From contig OX377203.1 of NCBI GenBank assembly GCA_947396885.1, positions 23,439,253 to 23,503,252 on the forward strand: a DNA stretch of 64,000 bases. Direction: 5' to 3'. The notes under the pieces are model-generated. The model was not told where the DNA came from. It did not search any database and saw only the letters and a program-made list of their open reading frames with translations. Origin of the DNA: Heligmosomoides polygyrus polygyrus. Its lineage: Eukaryota; Nematoda; Chromadorea; Rhabditida; Heligmosomidae. The translations under genes and the position numbers were made by a program. Positions 35,401 to 45,742 of this stretch are shown one piece after another; position 1 is the stretch's first letter, and each line of letters opens with the position of its first letter.

Positions 35401-35674
35401 GTTTTGCCTGAGGGCCCAATTAAGCGAGACGCAGCGACGCATGTCGGTCAGGTCAACCCAATTAAGTGGTTCCCTAATTTTGCTTTTGCTTTTAAAGCTT
35501 TCACCCATTTCTAAATGAAGATCACATGCCATATGATAGAACGTACTATGGTAAGAATCGCTGTAAATTTTTGCTAGGAAATTTTTATTTTCAAAGAAGT
35601 TATCATGATGCGACGCAAAAAACGCGTTTTTGCGTCGCAAACGTCGTTTGGTTGAATGTTTAGCGGCGGTACTG
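32440..35674. mobile_element. 3.2-kb foldback element with arms of about 1.08 kb
   Basis: The left arm is 32440-33524 and the right arm 34591-35674, inverted and very similar by eye. The tips read CAGTACCGCCGCTAAACATT on both strands. TA flanks both sides (32438-32439, 35675-35676). The spacer of about 1066 bp differs from the arms and contains a SINE (33910-34205). The arms carry the same 58-codon frame start (MATLFICC.SRAEVAVQCRN) at 33322 and, inverted, at 34793; no family is recognised for it. No transposase is visible. The element lies inside the maT-like transposon. Confidence 0.92.
33910..34205 (-). mobile_element. SINE copy in the spacer of the foldback
   Basis: Diverged. It keeps 'catggagacagtttcaatgc', 'gcagggatgaaatgatagtt' and the tail side 'gggataaaaaataaaaacgg'. 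Confidence 0.6.
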
Positions 35675-35994
35675 TACTTCCCCATTCTAGAAAAATCCTA
35701 ATAATTGATCTCCCGCTATTTTCAAAAACACAGTAGGCTTGAATTTCGCGCAAATAATTAGGAGCCACTTGTACTTTCTCTTCTGCCCTTCAGCATATTT
35801 TCGATCATCTATATGAAAGCCCAAGACTACAGTTGGCTATAAGTCCGCTTTCTTGAGCAATGCCATTCATCTCCAGTGAAATTTCATCCTTTATTTTGTC
35901 AAGTAAAACCGGGTAGGTAACATATATAGATAGTTTTTTTAAAATTTACTATGCGCTATGCATTTTTTATACGTGAAATTCCTATGCGTTTTCA

Positions 35995-36121
35995 CACAAA
36001 AATCTGCACTTAACGATTTAGGAAAAACTTACGTATCCATTATGCCTCTTCCTATGTTTCTTGTTGAGCACACCTTTTCTGAGTGCATGAAATAAATAAA
36101 TAAATAAATAAATAAATAAAT
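35995..36121 (+). mobile_element. LINE-like 3' end with (AAAT)n tail
   Basis: 'aatctgcacttaacgattta' and 'gagcacaccttttctgagtg' resemble 4360-4470. The (AAAT)n tail spans about 36090-36121. Confidence 0.5.
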
Positions 36122-36129
36122 CTCCGAGC

Positions 36130-36440
36130 AAACACATATGCGTATCCTCAGGGAAGTCAACAAGGGGAATGACCCGAAAGCTGGGCAGTAGGAAACGACT
36201 TGCATGGGAAGCGTTCAAGAGCGTCGAAGAAGTCGTGAAAAAAAGAAGGCCGCCTTCCGACCCCATCTGTTCGACGCCACGTTCCTGCATTTAAGAACGA
36301 ACAGGATGAACACGCGAAGAGTGTAGCGCAGCGAGGAATCGAGGTGACACGATTCACACAAGTGTGTGTAGGCCTCTGGAGTTGCGCTGCGCACTCTCGC
36401 AGAATTCCTGGCATGACAGCGCACTGACAACGTACGACAT
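36130..36440 (+). mobile_element. RTE-type LINE fragment
   Basis: The plus strand reads RKRLAWEAFKSVEEVVKK and, after a frameshift, text like HLFDATFLHL. An IEVTRFTQV-type segment follows near 36340. This is the region after the RTE reverse transcriptase. Relic. Confidence 0.6.
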
Positions 36441-36756
36441 GCTTGAGAAACACCGAAAGCACGCATGTCCTGGGAAATAAGCTGCTCTAATCGCAAAAAC
36501 CTGCTTTACTCACTTTTTGGGCCACACACGGCGAAAATATGGGAGTTTTGCTAAGATGTGCATCTGGTTGTGTAGAACTCGAAGAGGTTAATCGAACGGT
36601 GTTAATCTTTTTTCATGAAACATAAAACTGAAGGAGTTATGATCGAGCGACCGTTTGCGGCGAATCTTTCCGTCGCAAAGTTTTGCAATTCACCAATTCA
36701 CCAACTCCGGAGGGATGGAGGGCTTGCTTGCCTGGGCGGGAAATCCGAACCAGGAA

Positions 36757-39670
36757 CAGGGATGGGCGGAATTTCTGTTTTCTGTTTTCTGATTTTCTGG
36801 CCATTTTGGGCAAATTTTTTCTGTTTTCTGTTTTCTGGGAAAATGGCCAAAAATTGGCCAGAAAACAGAAAATAGAGTCGCGAACAAAATTTTATCACAG
36901 AAATCCAATAAAAAAAAATTAAAAGTATCATAGAATAGTGAGCTCCATTCCAAAATAGTGTTTCTAGAGTATCTTAAATGGCAAGCATGTAGCATTTTTG
37001 GATGGGCTCATGTAGCAATTGCGCCATATACTCATGAACTATTCAACATGTTTGCTTGATTGATTGTGTAAGTGCTACTGGCAAGGAGTCTCTTCATAGG
37101 ACATTTTTCGACTTTCATAATTTGGCTTTGTATTCTTTTCCATATTAACAGTAGTTTGGACCATCTACGATCACTAAAAATCTTACATTAAAACTATAAA
37201 ACTAAATTATGTATTAACTAACCACTTGTCTTAGAGTTACTGTGGGTAGGATTATTCTCCACTCCCGGTTTAAAAATTGAACATTGCTGGCCGGTCATCT
37301 CCAATATCGCTTTCTGCAGAGCCTTTGTCGAAGTTATTTTTCTAACTCTGAAGATTGCTCAGCTTTTGGTCTCACAAATTAGTAAGAGACAGAAAAGTTT
37401 TTTAGTTACTTTGATTTCGCTGGTGATAGGGTAGTGATGCAGGAAATTTCTCATTTATCATTATATCATCTGTCGTCCCATTGATGTTCAAGCGGGCACC
37501 ATCAGCGTCTCCATACGTCCGTGCCGCGTGGCAGGGTGCTCCAATGGAACCTTTTCGCTCGAGGGACACGAAGAGCGCCATTGTTTAGGGCTTTGACGAA
37601 GAAGCCCGACCAACGCGTTGGTGGGCAGTTCCTGCTGTTCTCTTGACATCCCGAGGAATCCAGTCGGTGACGTTCACTCGATGTCTGCGAAGCGCGTTAC
37701 GTGGCCCACCTAATTGTCGACGACTTGGCCCATACGACAGGGTCTCTGATCTTCGAACGTCGGCGAAGCTCGGAACTTCGGAGGCCTTCTCTCACTTGCG
37801 TGAGTCGTGTCACTGAGCACCGTCCTCTCGATTCCACGCTGCGCGACGCTGATCGCGTGTTCATCCTGCTTTCGTATGGCCCAGTTCTCTGAGGCGTATG
37901 CTGGGGCAGGAAGAATAGTGAAGTCGAAAAGGTGCGTACGAGCCGGACGTTCTTCGTCTTCTCCAGGACTCTTTCGATGCTCTTAAAAACTCCGCAAGCT
38001 GCTCGTTTCCTCCTGCTCATCTCTGGCCTTAGGCCGTTGGCCATGTTGACTTCGCGACCCAGGTGCACGTATCTGGAGCATTCGAAGATGTTCGTTCGTT
38101 GAGTGCATCAGAAACTCGTCCGTTCCTCGTCACATAAATATCGTCTTCGTAAGATTCAGTTGCAGTCCAACGTTCCCACATACACGGTCGAAGCCAGCAA
38201 GCATCTGCTCCGCCTGGCTAGCGCTCGGTGTTATGAGCACGATGTCATCAGCAAACCGAAGATGGTCAGTTTCCGGCCGTTGACCTTCACTCCATGTCTT
38301 CCCATTCTAGTTCGCGCATGGCGTTTTCGAGCTGAAGAGCTTCGAAGATATGGTATTCCACTGCCGAACCCCTCTCTTCACGTCGATGACGACGTCGTTG
38401 TAGAATGATGAGATCTTGGTCGTGAATCCACTGTACAGCTCTCGAAGGACTCTGATGTACAGAGTAGGAACGCCCTGAGCGAGCAGGGCTTAGACGACCG
38501 CTTCAGTTTCGACAGAGTCGAACTCCTTCTTCAGGTCGATGAAGGTAAGCCATAGCGGCAGCTTGAACTCTCGCGACACTTCGATGAACCTCGTGTATGT
38601 GGTCGATCATGCAGAATCCTCTCCGAAATCCTGCTTGCTCGCATGGCTGTCCTTCGTCCAGCGTTCTGCTAATCCTATTTAGGATCACTCGAGTGAACAG
38701 CTTGTAGACTACGGACAGCAGGCAGATCGGGCGATAGTTGCTAATGTCGTGCACTCCTGTACAGCAAGGTGTTCTGCTGGCCTTCCACTGAGATGTTATG
38801 CGATACGTAGATCTGAGGAGAAATAATAATAATGTGATGGAGAGGGTACATGCTTGGTCTTTATTATATGGTGTCTTCGCATTCAAGGAAGCACCTTCAC
38901 CCAAGATCTCTTATGCTGACAGCCCTTCAGTCACAGTCTCGTGTTGTTCTGTGAAATATCAAGCCAGTACACAACATGTTTAGTCGGCTAAGTAGTAACT
39001 AGGTGTTCTAAAGAGCATCGGTAAGTTGGCCTGAAAACTTTCAGTTACGCGTAAACTATGACACTTAAGGAAATGTATTTCCGAAGAACGAAACGAGCTA
39101 GGAATACAGATTCTGGCGGAGTCAGTAATACTCAACGAATCTCTGCACAGCTTTAGAGTATGTTACGAGAGTGTGTCTACAAACTCAAGCAATTGTGTTG
39201 AAACATGCAAACAGTGATTACTGAGCCTTCATCGTGTTCGGTACTCTAAAAGGCCAGTTTCTTACTAGTGGGACCGTTCTCTAATTGAGGCGTTAGCGGT
39301 GAAACGGAGCTGATGAGTAATGTAGTATACGTCAAGTGTCGAGATTCCTAGGATCTATCAGTCAAGATTTACAACATGCTGATTGCAGTACACTGGAGTT
39401 TAATAGAAATTTTTATAAACGCTTGCAAATTAAAACACTGGTCTACGATTACATTTCTGGTCATACAAAAGCATTTGATACTGGAAATATGGATCTTTAG
39501 GTAAAATAATTAGATCGTGTGATAATTTCGAAATTTTCTGTTTTCTGTTTTCTGTTTTCTGATTTTCTGGCGTTTTTGGCTTTTCTGTTTTCTGATTTCT
39601 GTTTTCTGACGGAGGCGATTTTCTGTTTTCTGTTTTCTGGGAAAATTTTCAAAATTTCCGCCCATCCCTG
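36757..39670. mobile_element. 2.9-kb non-autonomous hAT-like transposon
   Basis: The terminal repeats are CAGGGATGGGCGGAA at both ends, perfect over 15 bp. ACCAGGAA is duplicated exactly on both sides (36749-36756, 39671-39678), the 8-bp footprint of hAT. Both subterminal regions are built of TTTTCTG/CAGAAAA words. The interior carries a broken RTE reverse transcriptase (37690-38815, minus) and no hAT transposase that I can see. Confidence 0.88.
37690..38815 (-). mobile_element. RTE-type reverse transcriptase relic inside the hAT-like element
   Basis: Reading down the minus strand: QWKASRTP, then DISNYRPICLLSVVYKLFTR with RTLDEGQPCEQAGFRRGF, IDLKKEFDSVET near 38510-38545, and finally HLGREVNMANGLRPEMSRRK and VTRLTQVREGLRSSELRRRS (38068-37697). 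The blocks are in the right order, with several frameshifts. It lacks the endonuclease and 3' tail, so it was probably captured or inserted and then decayed. Confidence 0.8.
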
Positions 39671-39730
39671 ACCAGGAACCTGGTATCGGGTCAGCTGGTA
39701 CCTCCTACTGCGCTTCACGCGCCCAAACTT

Positions 39731-40744
39731 GAATGGTATCCTTCGTATAATACTATTCAAATGTGAATTGGCACTACTGGTAGAGTGAAGGGATTGAGAA
39801 ATTCCGGCGGTTTTGAAGCGTGGAGTATCGCTCTCTATAGGTTTTGGGAGTTATCTGCACCGCTCCCCTGAATCTCATGGTCAGGTTAGTACCATATTTC
39901 CATGGAATATTGAGATAATCAAGACCCGGGTGGTGCTGCTGAAGGAGATACACAATTTCGAGCCTACCTGAATCTTGATTTGGGGTTTGTTTTCATTCCA
40001 GAGCAGTCACGTCTTCCATCCTTCGGGGGTCTTTTATTTGGTACCCAGCATCTCTGGGTAAAGGCTACTGGCATATACACGATCCAACCCAAAAAAAAAT
40101 CAACCGAATTGTGAAAATGAAGCTCGAACAAGATTCTATTCTGAACAGTTCGGTAATGCTGAAAGTGATGGTCGAATATAAAGAGCGACAATGGCCACAT
40201 AAGGTAAGCATTTTAGGCCAAAGTTTCTAGAATATGTCTACAATCAGCCACCAAGTTCCACACAGGGAACGAATGACATTTGTTGTTCGCAGGTGTGTTG
40301 ACTTAGACTACTTGAGCAGTCACAAATATTTCGCATACGGCTACGAGATCAACCATATAGAGAATCTAGATCTGAAGGATCTGTCCTAATCGGAGGGAGG
40401 AGGTGCATACGATATTTTAGCGTCTCCATCCCCTTTAAGGTTCTTTAAGGTTCTACGACAGCTTCAGCTGCCGTCATATAATGCGATGATTTTCTTTTAA
40501 ATTCAGTGGATATGACTGTGAGCATGAAGCGGACCGATGCAATGGACACTTTAGTCGTGTCGTTGCCGGTCTTACTTAGATCTAACCAGATTCTCCTGAT
40601 GTCGCGTCATATCGACGTGGCCATTTTCGATATCCACCGACACCATGGTCAGTCGATATGGAGGAGGGTCGTTGAGCGGTCGGTGGCGGATCGCGGCTCT
40701 TCCACCGCCGCTACAGAAGAGCACTGGGAGACGTGAGCAGTTCC
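39731..40744. other. unannotated stretch
   Basis: A segment near 40395-40440 ('cggagggaggaggtgcatac', 'tctccatcccctttaaggtt') resembles 3500-3545, so a dispersed repeat is likely. Nothing else is supported. Confidence 0.35.
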
Positions 40745-41090
40745 TGCACGAGCACCTTGGACGCACTACACCCTGGAGTCCCTTCCCTAGCCGAGTTGTG
40801 CGCTCGAAGAGCGCACAACCCATCTCCGATGTCCCCCTCAGCGACGAAAGCATTCTTGGCACGAGCCGCCTGGATGGCCCACACCCCGGAGTCCCTTCCC
40901 TAGCCGAGTTGTGCGCTCGAAGAGCGCACAACCCATCTTCGATGTCCCCCTCAGCGACGAAAGCATTCTTGGCACGAGCCGCCTGGATGGCCCACACCCC
41001 GGAGTCCCTTCCCTAGCCGAGTTGTGCGCTCGAAGAGCGCACAACCCATCTCCGATGTCCCCCTCAGCGACGAAAGCAGTCTCGGCACGG
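40745..41090. repeat. 113-bp minisatellite, about three units
   Basis: 'ggagtcccttccctagccga' recurs at 40775, 40888 and 41001, an exact 113-bp spacing. Each unit contains the perfect hairpin GTTGTGCGCTC-GAA-GAGCGCACAAC (40795-40819, 40908-40932, 41021-41045). The long open frames across the array result from the repeat and are not called as genes. Confidence 0.95.
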
Positions 41091-42279
41091 ATTGATGTGC
41101 AAGTTTGCGTGGTACTCCAGCAGGAGCTGGCATATTGCCAGTGGAGCAAGTGGTTAGTTCTAATGGCTATCGTCGTTGCCCCCTCCGATTGGGATAGATC
41201 CGGCTGATAACCAAATCGCCTCTTGCGTATTACGATAATCACCTATCAGCTCACATGTTCTTCCTTTCAAACAACTTTTGGTCGGATTCAGTTCTTTTGT
41301 AAGCCCGTAACAAGTGGTCGGTTGGTCGGCTTCGAATGCTTCATGACACTGGATGTCAACGTTACTCTCGTGGTAGGTCGCTTTACTGTCAATCAAACAC
41401 TGCACAACATTAGAGTTCGATCATGAAGAGATGTAGGCGTGAACAGGCGGACAGCTATACATATGGAGAGTACATGAGAGCTTGATGAAAAAAGAAAAAG
41501 AGCTAAAATTCATTCCGTATTTAAGACATTTCTAGGTTTTGGAAGTCGAGAAATCGTTAGCAATTCAAAACAAGCTATCTTTTTCAGTATTTTTCTCTAA
41601 TGCTGCTGCAAATATGCGTTGTTACATGGAATAATGCCTGTTGTAGAAAAGCTAAGCCAAAAAAACCTGTCCCTATGGTACGTTCTCATTTAAAAAAATT
41701 TCGGTGCAGTCCTAGTTTGAGGGGACCAAACGGCGTTTCACCCCAACACACCTTATCCTGAGTGTGCTCTGGAGCCTAGTGACTACTTCGTGCTATGAGG
41801 TCGCTCAAACAAGTTGAAGAGAGCTAATGGCAGAAAACAGGAAAGAGAAGGGTGTGATCTTAGCCTTGAGGGGTGTGGAGCAAATGCTGCTAAAACCCGC
41901 TTCGCTCTACCCTGAACTTGCCCAAGGGCGCAGCATCTGCTACTAGCACGATCCTGACGAACACACCTCCGAATGGTTACCGTATCTTTTAACCGTAATG
42001 CGGTAAACATACGGGGTGCATTCGTCAGAACCGTTTCACAGGAAACGCTTCGTGGTAAGGGTGGTTTCTAGCGATTTCAAGGAGGGGGGGGGGGGGAGCA
42101 ATTGGTTCATCCAGAGACCGGAGCGACGATGGGTAGGGTAATGGGTTAATTGTAATGGATAATTCAACCAACAGAGGATAGTGAGCAGAGGGCACGTTTG
42201 GTATTCATGATCCTACTATGTAAAAAAGGGTTAGCGGTTGGCCGTCCGTCCGTCTCTCCATCTGGCCTTTCACAGACGT
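41091..42279. other. unannotated stretch with a G run
   Basis: A run of 13 G lies at about 42083-42096. No gene or repeat family is recognised. Confidence 0.35.
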
Positions 42280-42810
42280 CGAGTAACAGGCGTATGGGTT
42301 CAGAAGACGTGTCACCGATGTAGCGCAAAAGGAGTCCAGCTTTGGAGTGGTGTCACCATTGTTGTTCAATATGCGTCCAGCTTGAGAAGACGTGGCGCAG
42401 ATGTCGCGTAATGGGCGTCCGAGTTCAGAAGACATGCCACCGATGTCGCGCAAAGGCTCTCTAGGTTGACAAGAGGTGTTATCGACTTCGCGAAAGGGGT
42501 GTCCGGATTTGGACGACTTGTTATCGGTGTCCCTAATGGGTGTCCGGGTTCAGAACAGGTGTCACCCATCTTATGCAAAGGTGTCTAGGTTTAGAAGAGG
42601 TGTCACCGAAGTCATGCAATGAGTTTTTCTCAATATCGTTCAGCGCGTATTTGACTTCAGTAGTCAGCAACTGACGTCGTGCCACGTGTGTGGGATGCAG
42701 AGGGCGTGTCATAGACGTCACAGCAACGTCGTGGCACGCGCGTCGAAACTCGGCAACTGTGTCACAGACGTCATGCAACATGCGTCCAGATCCGAAAAAC
42801 GTGCCACAGA
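42280..42810. repeat. degenerate 42-bp minisatellite
   Basis: Blocks like 'gcgtccgagttcagaagaca' plus 'accgatgtcgcgcaa' recur at about 42-bp steps (for example 42373, 42415, 42499). They become degenerate beyond 42600. On the minus strand this gives a repeating 14-residue pattern with LLN.DA.YATS, an effect of the 42-bp period. Confidence 0.8.
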
Positions 42811-44169
42811 TCAGACTTCGATCGCGTATGTGCGACATAGGTGGATAGGCTCCAGAGGAGCAGTTTTTAAGAGCCTACCCTACCGTATCTCGCTCTCTTG
42901 TATCATATTCTTTACTGTAACGAAGGTAAGAAGGCCTAAGGGAGAAAATAAGACGGTCGGGGTGATCCATTCTCGGGGTGCAGGGCGAAGCCCCATATCA
43001 GATGTTTGGTTGAACGTCTTGTACGATAAAATTCGGTGAATGATGTAATTCTACTCCAGCATTCACCCATCTCAACGGTCTTGTTGTCGCGTCTCGCGAC
43101 CACGGCGCTCCCCTCCATCCTCCTGTGGGCGCAGACTCGCGGCGCGTCGGCGAGCGGCCCCTCGTGCGGCCTGCCCCCGCCTCCGCTGGCATTGATCCGC
43201 GGGCGGGGCGCGCGCTCCGGAACGGGTATAACCCGCTTCCCGCGCAAGCCGCCAGAGCCATTCGACGCCTGCATCGACCGCGAGCGGCCGCGCCAGCCGG
43301 GGGCCTGGCCATCTCGTCGTCTCTGATCATCACGGCGTCGACTGCCGATCGGATGGTAGGCGACCCTTCCTAGAAGGGTCGCCAGGGCTGAGGGCGCTGA
43401 GTGCTCCGCACAGCGAAGCGCCCGGCCCACTCTGCGTCCCTATCCGCTATACTCTGCCGGCTCTACTGCGATTTCATCATTGTGTGCTCGGCTCTATTCC
43501 TATCCTATCATGTCGGCGAGTGGTATGAGATAAATCTAAGTTGGCGTTCGGTGTGCAGATCGAGGGAATGTGGTGAGTCCGTTCGTACAGTGTTATATGG
43601 TATTCTGGTTATTGTCGTTGCGGTCATTGCTGGGTTGCCGGGGTAAAGACTGTCAAGCCCCTCGCAGGGTCCGTGCAGGGGGCAGATTCTGGCCCCCTGC
43701 AAGGACGTCGCGAGGGCAGTGTTATCGGGGAACAGACTGGCAATTCAGGGGCCGTATAGTATCTCCCCCATGGTATCGTGCTGGCCGCAGCCCGGGGCTG
43801 AAGGGATACAGTTCAGCGGGGAGTGAAATGACGGACCCGGGGAATCCTCAATTCAGAAGTGGCACTTCAGGGCATGGGCCCCTTCACCTCCCCGGGGCGC
43901 TGGGCCTTGGCAGCTTCGGGTGCCCCATGGGGCAGGTTGGTGTCCCACGTGTTGACGGCACAGCCGCTGCACTGGGGCCGCCGACTTGCAACACTTGTAA
44001 ATGCTTAAATTTTAAAGGTAAAGCATAAATTTCAATCCTATACCCGCATAACCCTGGACAAAGTCATTCATGAATCCGCCCTCAGGTTAGGATTGCACTG
44101 ATTTTTCTATAATCACTGATTACTGACCGTCCTCCCTTCCCAGTTCCCGGCTGAAGAAGTTGTTTTCAG
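42811..44169. other. GC-rich region, likely retroelement 5' sequence, not resolved
   Basis: Bases 43080-43330 and 43640-43990 are far more GC-rich than their surroundings, with open frames on both strands (such as 42936-43430 minus and 43570-44028 plus) and no recognisable domain. Bases 44068-44092 resemble a CAGGGG MITE tip. A CpG-like promoter or a LINE 5' UTR are both possible. Confidence 0.3.
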
Positions 44170-45663
44170 AAGAGCGACTCCAAGGTAATTAGTAAAAGTG
44201 CAACGATCAAATCTTCAACGCAGCAAACATCCCAGCAGACGCCTGCTTTCCCAAGCGAACTCATGAATGCGCCGCTGGCTGCTACACAACCGTCCGAGGA
44301 CGACGCGGTGAGTTGGTTGGAGGCCGAAATGATCAGCCACGGGGTAGAGCTCTCATCCACTAATCGAGCGACTACTGACGTTGGCTGTGGCGTTCTAGAG
44401 ACGAAGACCACCATGTCCTTCTGGCACATCTAGTAGCTTTACTCTAGCCAAAGCAGGCTTATATGTCCTTTATTTTATTTTATTTATTTATTTCAAGCCA
44501 AAGACAGACATAGACAGCTGTTTGCATAGAGTTTGTAAAAAAAAACGTCCAAGAAAAGAAGACACAGAAGAAAACTCAAACACTAACCAAGCAAGGAGTA
44601 AATCACAGAAAACATTTCTTGCTCTGTTTGATATTCAACCTTTGACAGGCTTTCTACAGGCCTGAGCAGAGAGCCTCTCTAAATCTCCGTACTTGCCCAG
44701 TAGCAGGTTGAATTCCTTGAGAATACGATAGTTTAGGAAATCTGATCCGATACGCGATTTAGCAACTGAGCCTCGAACTTTCAACATCCATCTCCAGGAT
44801 CTTACCAGCATTCCGCAACGAACTTAGTTTGGTCAATGGAAACCTTGTTTGCAACAATTTCAAACATCATGTCGAAATCAGCGACTTCCCTTCTATTCTT
44901 CAACGAAGAAAGACCAAGCAGTGAACCTNNNNNNNNNNNNNNNNNNNNNNNNNNNNNNNNNNNNNNNNNNNNNNNNNNNNNNNNNNNNNNNNNNNNNNNN
45001 NNNNNNNNNNNNNNNNNNNNNNNNNNNNNNNNNNNNNNNNNNNNNNNNNNNNNNNNNNNNNNNNNNNNNNNNNNNNNNNNNNNNNNNNNNNNNNNNNNNN
45101 NNNNNNNNNNNNNNNNNNNNNNNNNNNNCATCTCACGGATCTTATCAGCATCTCGGCAACGAACTTAGTTAGGTCAATGGAAATCTTATTTGCAACAATT
45201 TCGAACATCACGACGAAATCAGCGATTTCTCTTCCACTCTTCAACGAAGGAGAACTAGCAGTGAAGCTCGTTGAGTACCGTTTAGAATAGAACTGTAATC
45301 TAATGAGAAGCATCTCATCATGAGCTTCCCGTTGAAGCTATTTTGAATGTTTTCTAGAAGGTCTATTTCTCTATTTTTCGTTGGTTTGAAGACTCATGGC
45401 CCACCTTCCCTATACCTCTCACGTAGATTTTGAAACCACGTATGTAAACTTCAGGAAGATCGGACTTCAACGCTCTAAAGAGGTTATAGATGCGATAATC
45501 GGCTGTTCTTACTAAAAGACTGTAGTGCATGGAAAAACTCAGGTCGTTTCTTATTATATAGCCAAGATCTCTAACTCCATCAGTCGTAGCTAAAGCCTGG
45601 CCGGTAATTCGGTATTCCGGAGATTGGGCACGGTCTTTTGGACAAATCATCAGAAGATGTGTT

Positions 45664-45742
<79 letters not shown>

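Larger units (their letters stand above)
31260..35771 (-). mobile_element. Tc1/mariner-group transposon (maT-like), split by a foldback element
   Basis: The ends are CAGGGTGGCTCCTAATTATT at 31260 and, on the minus strand, CAAGTGGCTCCTAATTATTT at 35771. Both are flanked by TA (31258-31259, 35772-35773). Removing the foldback at 32440-35674 and its TA duplicate leaves about 1275 bp, a normal size for this group. The transposase relic fills 31305-32437 on the minus strand. The foldback sits just before its 5' end. Confidence 0.9.
36690..39730 (-). mobile_element. SINE copy split by a hAT-like element
   Basis: The SINE part at 36690-36756 ends 'aaatccgaaccaggaa'. It resumes at 39671 'accaggaacctggtatcggg' and runs to about 39730. 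Removing the insert and one copy of the 8-bp duplication restores the family sequence. The tail half (left of 36690) is missing. Confidence 0.8.

Noticed and set aside
36683..36995. Frames rich in ENRKQKTEN or FLFSVFWENG
   Set aside because: They translate the TTTTCTG subterminal repeats of the hAT-like element.
40572..41242. Frames of 98-141 codons with repeated RTTRLGKGL-like text
   Set aside because: They translate the 113-bp tandem array in changing frames.
45661..45742. CRISPR-like or telomeric array
   Set aside because: A simple TTTA microsatellite, the tail of a LINE; there are no spacers and no nematode telomere repeat (TTAGGC)n.
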